From VYFG01 sp965221795 (GTDB lineage: Bacteria; Pseudomonadota; Gammaproteobacteria; Arenicellales; Poriferihabitantaceae), in NCBI GenBank assembly GCA_965221795.1, contig OZ244914.1, positions 3,286,001 to 3,350,000 of the forward strand: 64,000 bases of DNA, in the 5' to 3' direction. The notes under the pieces are model-generated. The model was not told the origin of the DNA. It worked only from the letters and a program-made list of their open reading frames with translations, and did no database searches. Below are positions 63,516 to 64,000 of the stretch, in pieces; positions within the stretch are counted from its first letter, which is position 1, and each line of letters opens with the position of its first letter. A program made the position numbers and the translations under genes.

Positions 63516-63989
63516 CTAGCGCACATCGACCGTGACGTCGCACCATTCGGCATAGGCCGGACCGCCCGCCCTCTGCATCTCCGGCGAGGGCCAGCGCTCC
63601 GGGCCGCAATTTTGGCCCGGACGAAAGGTGGCCGCATAGCCGTATCGATTCACAAGACCGTCAGTCAATATCGATGTGTCGATAGTCTTCAATGAGCGAC
63701 AGATCCCACCTGACGCAAAGCAAAAGTTGCCCCAGATCCGCACCCGGAAGATGCCGTTGCTCGGGGTCTTGGCGATCGGGGTGGGAGTGGGGTGGGCGTT
63801 GTACGTGCCAGGGGTGCCAGGGGTGCCAGGGGTGTACGTGCTGGGAGTATCCGCAGCCTGCTGCTGCGGGGTGTTCCCATCGTACTCGCCAGTCAGGGGC
63901 GTCGTATCTCCCGTGCATGCCGGGTACCCGCGATTAGCGGTGAAAGTTCTTCCCATGAAAGTAACTCTCCGCGAGCATTTTCGGGCCAT
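63516..63989 (-). CDS. Thr/Pro-linker protein with cysteine-containing C-terminal domain
   Basis: 157 residues from ATG 63989; the frame is open to the window edge, so the true start may lie outside. Residues 47-80 are a Thr/Pro/Gly linker (TPSTYTPGTPGTPGTYNAHP) made by a 9-bp tandem repeat. The C-terminal domain has Cys in GNFCFASGGICRS, QNCGPERW and EWCDVTV, four in all besides one near the N-terminus. The linker-plus-disulfide layout suggests an exported or surface protein, but no signal peptide is seen in the visible part. A decayed relative is at 21913. Family not recognised. Confidence 0.55.
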   Translation of the reverse strand: MARKCSRRVTFMGRTFTANRGYPACTGDTTPLTGEYDGNTPQQQAADTPSTYTPGTPGTPGTYNAHPTPTPIAKTPSNGIFRVRIWGNFCFASGGICRSLKTIDTSILTDGLVNRYGYAATFRPGQNCGPERWPSPEMQRAGGPAYAEWCDVTVDVR

Positions 63990-64000
63990 CCAGGTGGGGC

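Overview
The window comes from a gammaproteobacterial chromosome. The evidence is gene order: the thrS-infC-rpmI-rplT-pheS-pheT-ihfA-merR block, the tilS-pyrG-kdsA-eno-ftsB block, accA close to tilS, an RNase E with a long disordered tail, and the 1592-residue NAD-glutamate dehydrogenase. The genus cannot be told from the sequence. Conserved housekeeping blocks alternate with short islands full of decayed transposases, toxin-antitoxin-like genes and small unrecognised proteins, a pattern seen in genomes that have gained and then lost many insertion sequences.

Layout. 1-11457 is a leftward series: gdhB-like, metC, a ChaC-like cyclotransferase, a HIT protein, an amidase, then a spermidine/putrescine-type ABC transporter (potA, potB, potC; potC runs off the left edge). 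rlmD (rightward) converges on rne (leftward) at 13.1 kb. 15.7-29.4 kb is an accessory region: an IS1595 element with both ends and its target duplication but a deleted transposase, a second IS1595 piece, two DUF4338/ISAs1-type remnants (one internally inverted), ISNCY and group II intron remnants, an ATPase of the DUF4143 class, a hicAB pair with a frameshifted hicA, and a PD-(D/E)XK nuclease-like gene.

29.4-40.6 kb is a translation block: tRNA-Val, thrS, infC (AUU-type start), rpmI, rplT, pheS, pheT, ihfA, a MerR regulator, tRNA-Pro, gltX, a DUF932-like gene, tRNA-Ala and tRNA-Glu. 41-53.1 kb holds a pitrilysin-like protease, pncC, a small island bounded by a 46-bp direct repeat, accA, tilS, pyrG, kdsA, eno and ftsB. 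53.1-64 kb is a second accessory region: a truncated ygfZ and a rearranged fragment of it, IS30, IS1634 and IS481-type transposases, a second DUF4143 ATPase with a large inverted repeat over its start, a secreted six-cysteine protein and a Thr/Pro-linked cysteine-containing protein.

The most unusual signal is a family of short proteins (about 88-105 residues) made of a charged, heptad-repeating helix followed by one C-terminal membrane segment. Four apparently complete copies lie in four different places (18.8, 45.1, 53.6 and 57.4 kb), with a likely decayed copy at 25.5 kb. All four complete copies share the same upstream block, (T/C)TGAAA, 18 nt, TAGRAT, ending about 6 nt before the start codon. 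The same block, with no gene after it, occurs at 40.2 kb. Their function is unknown.
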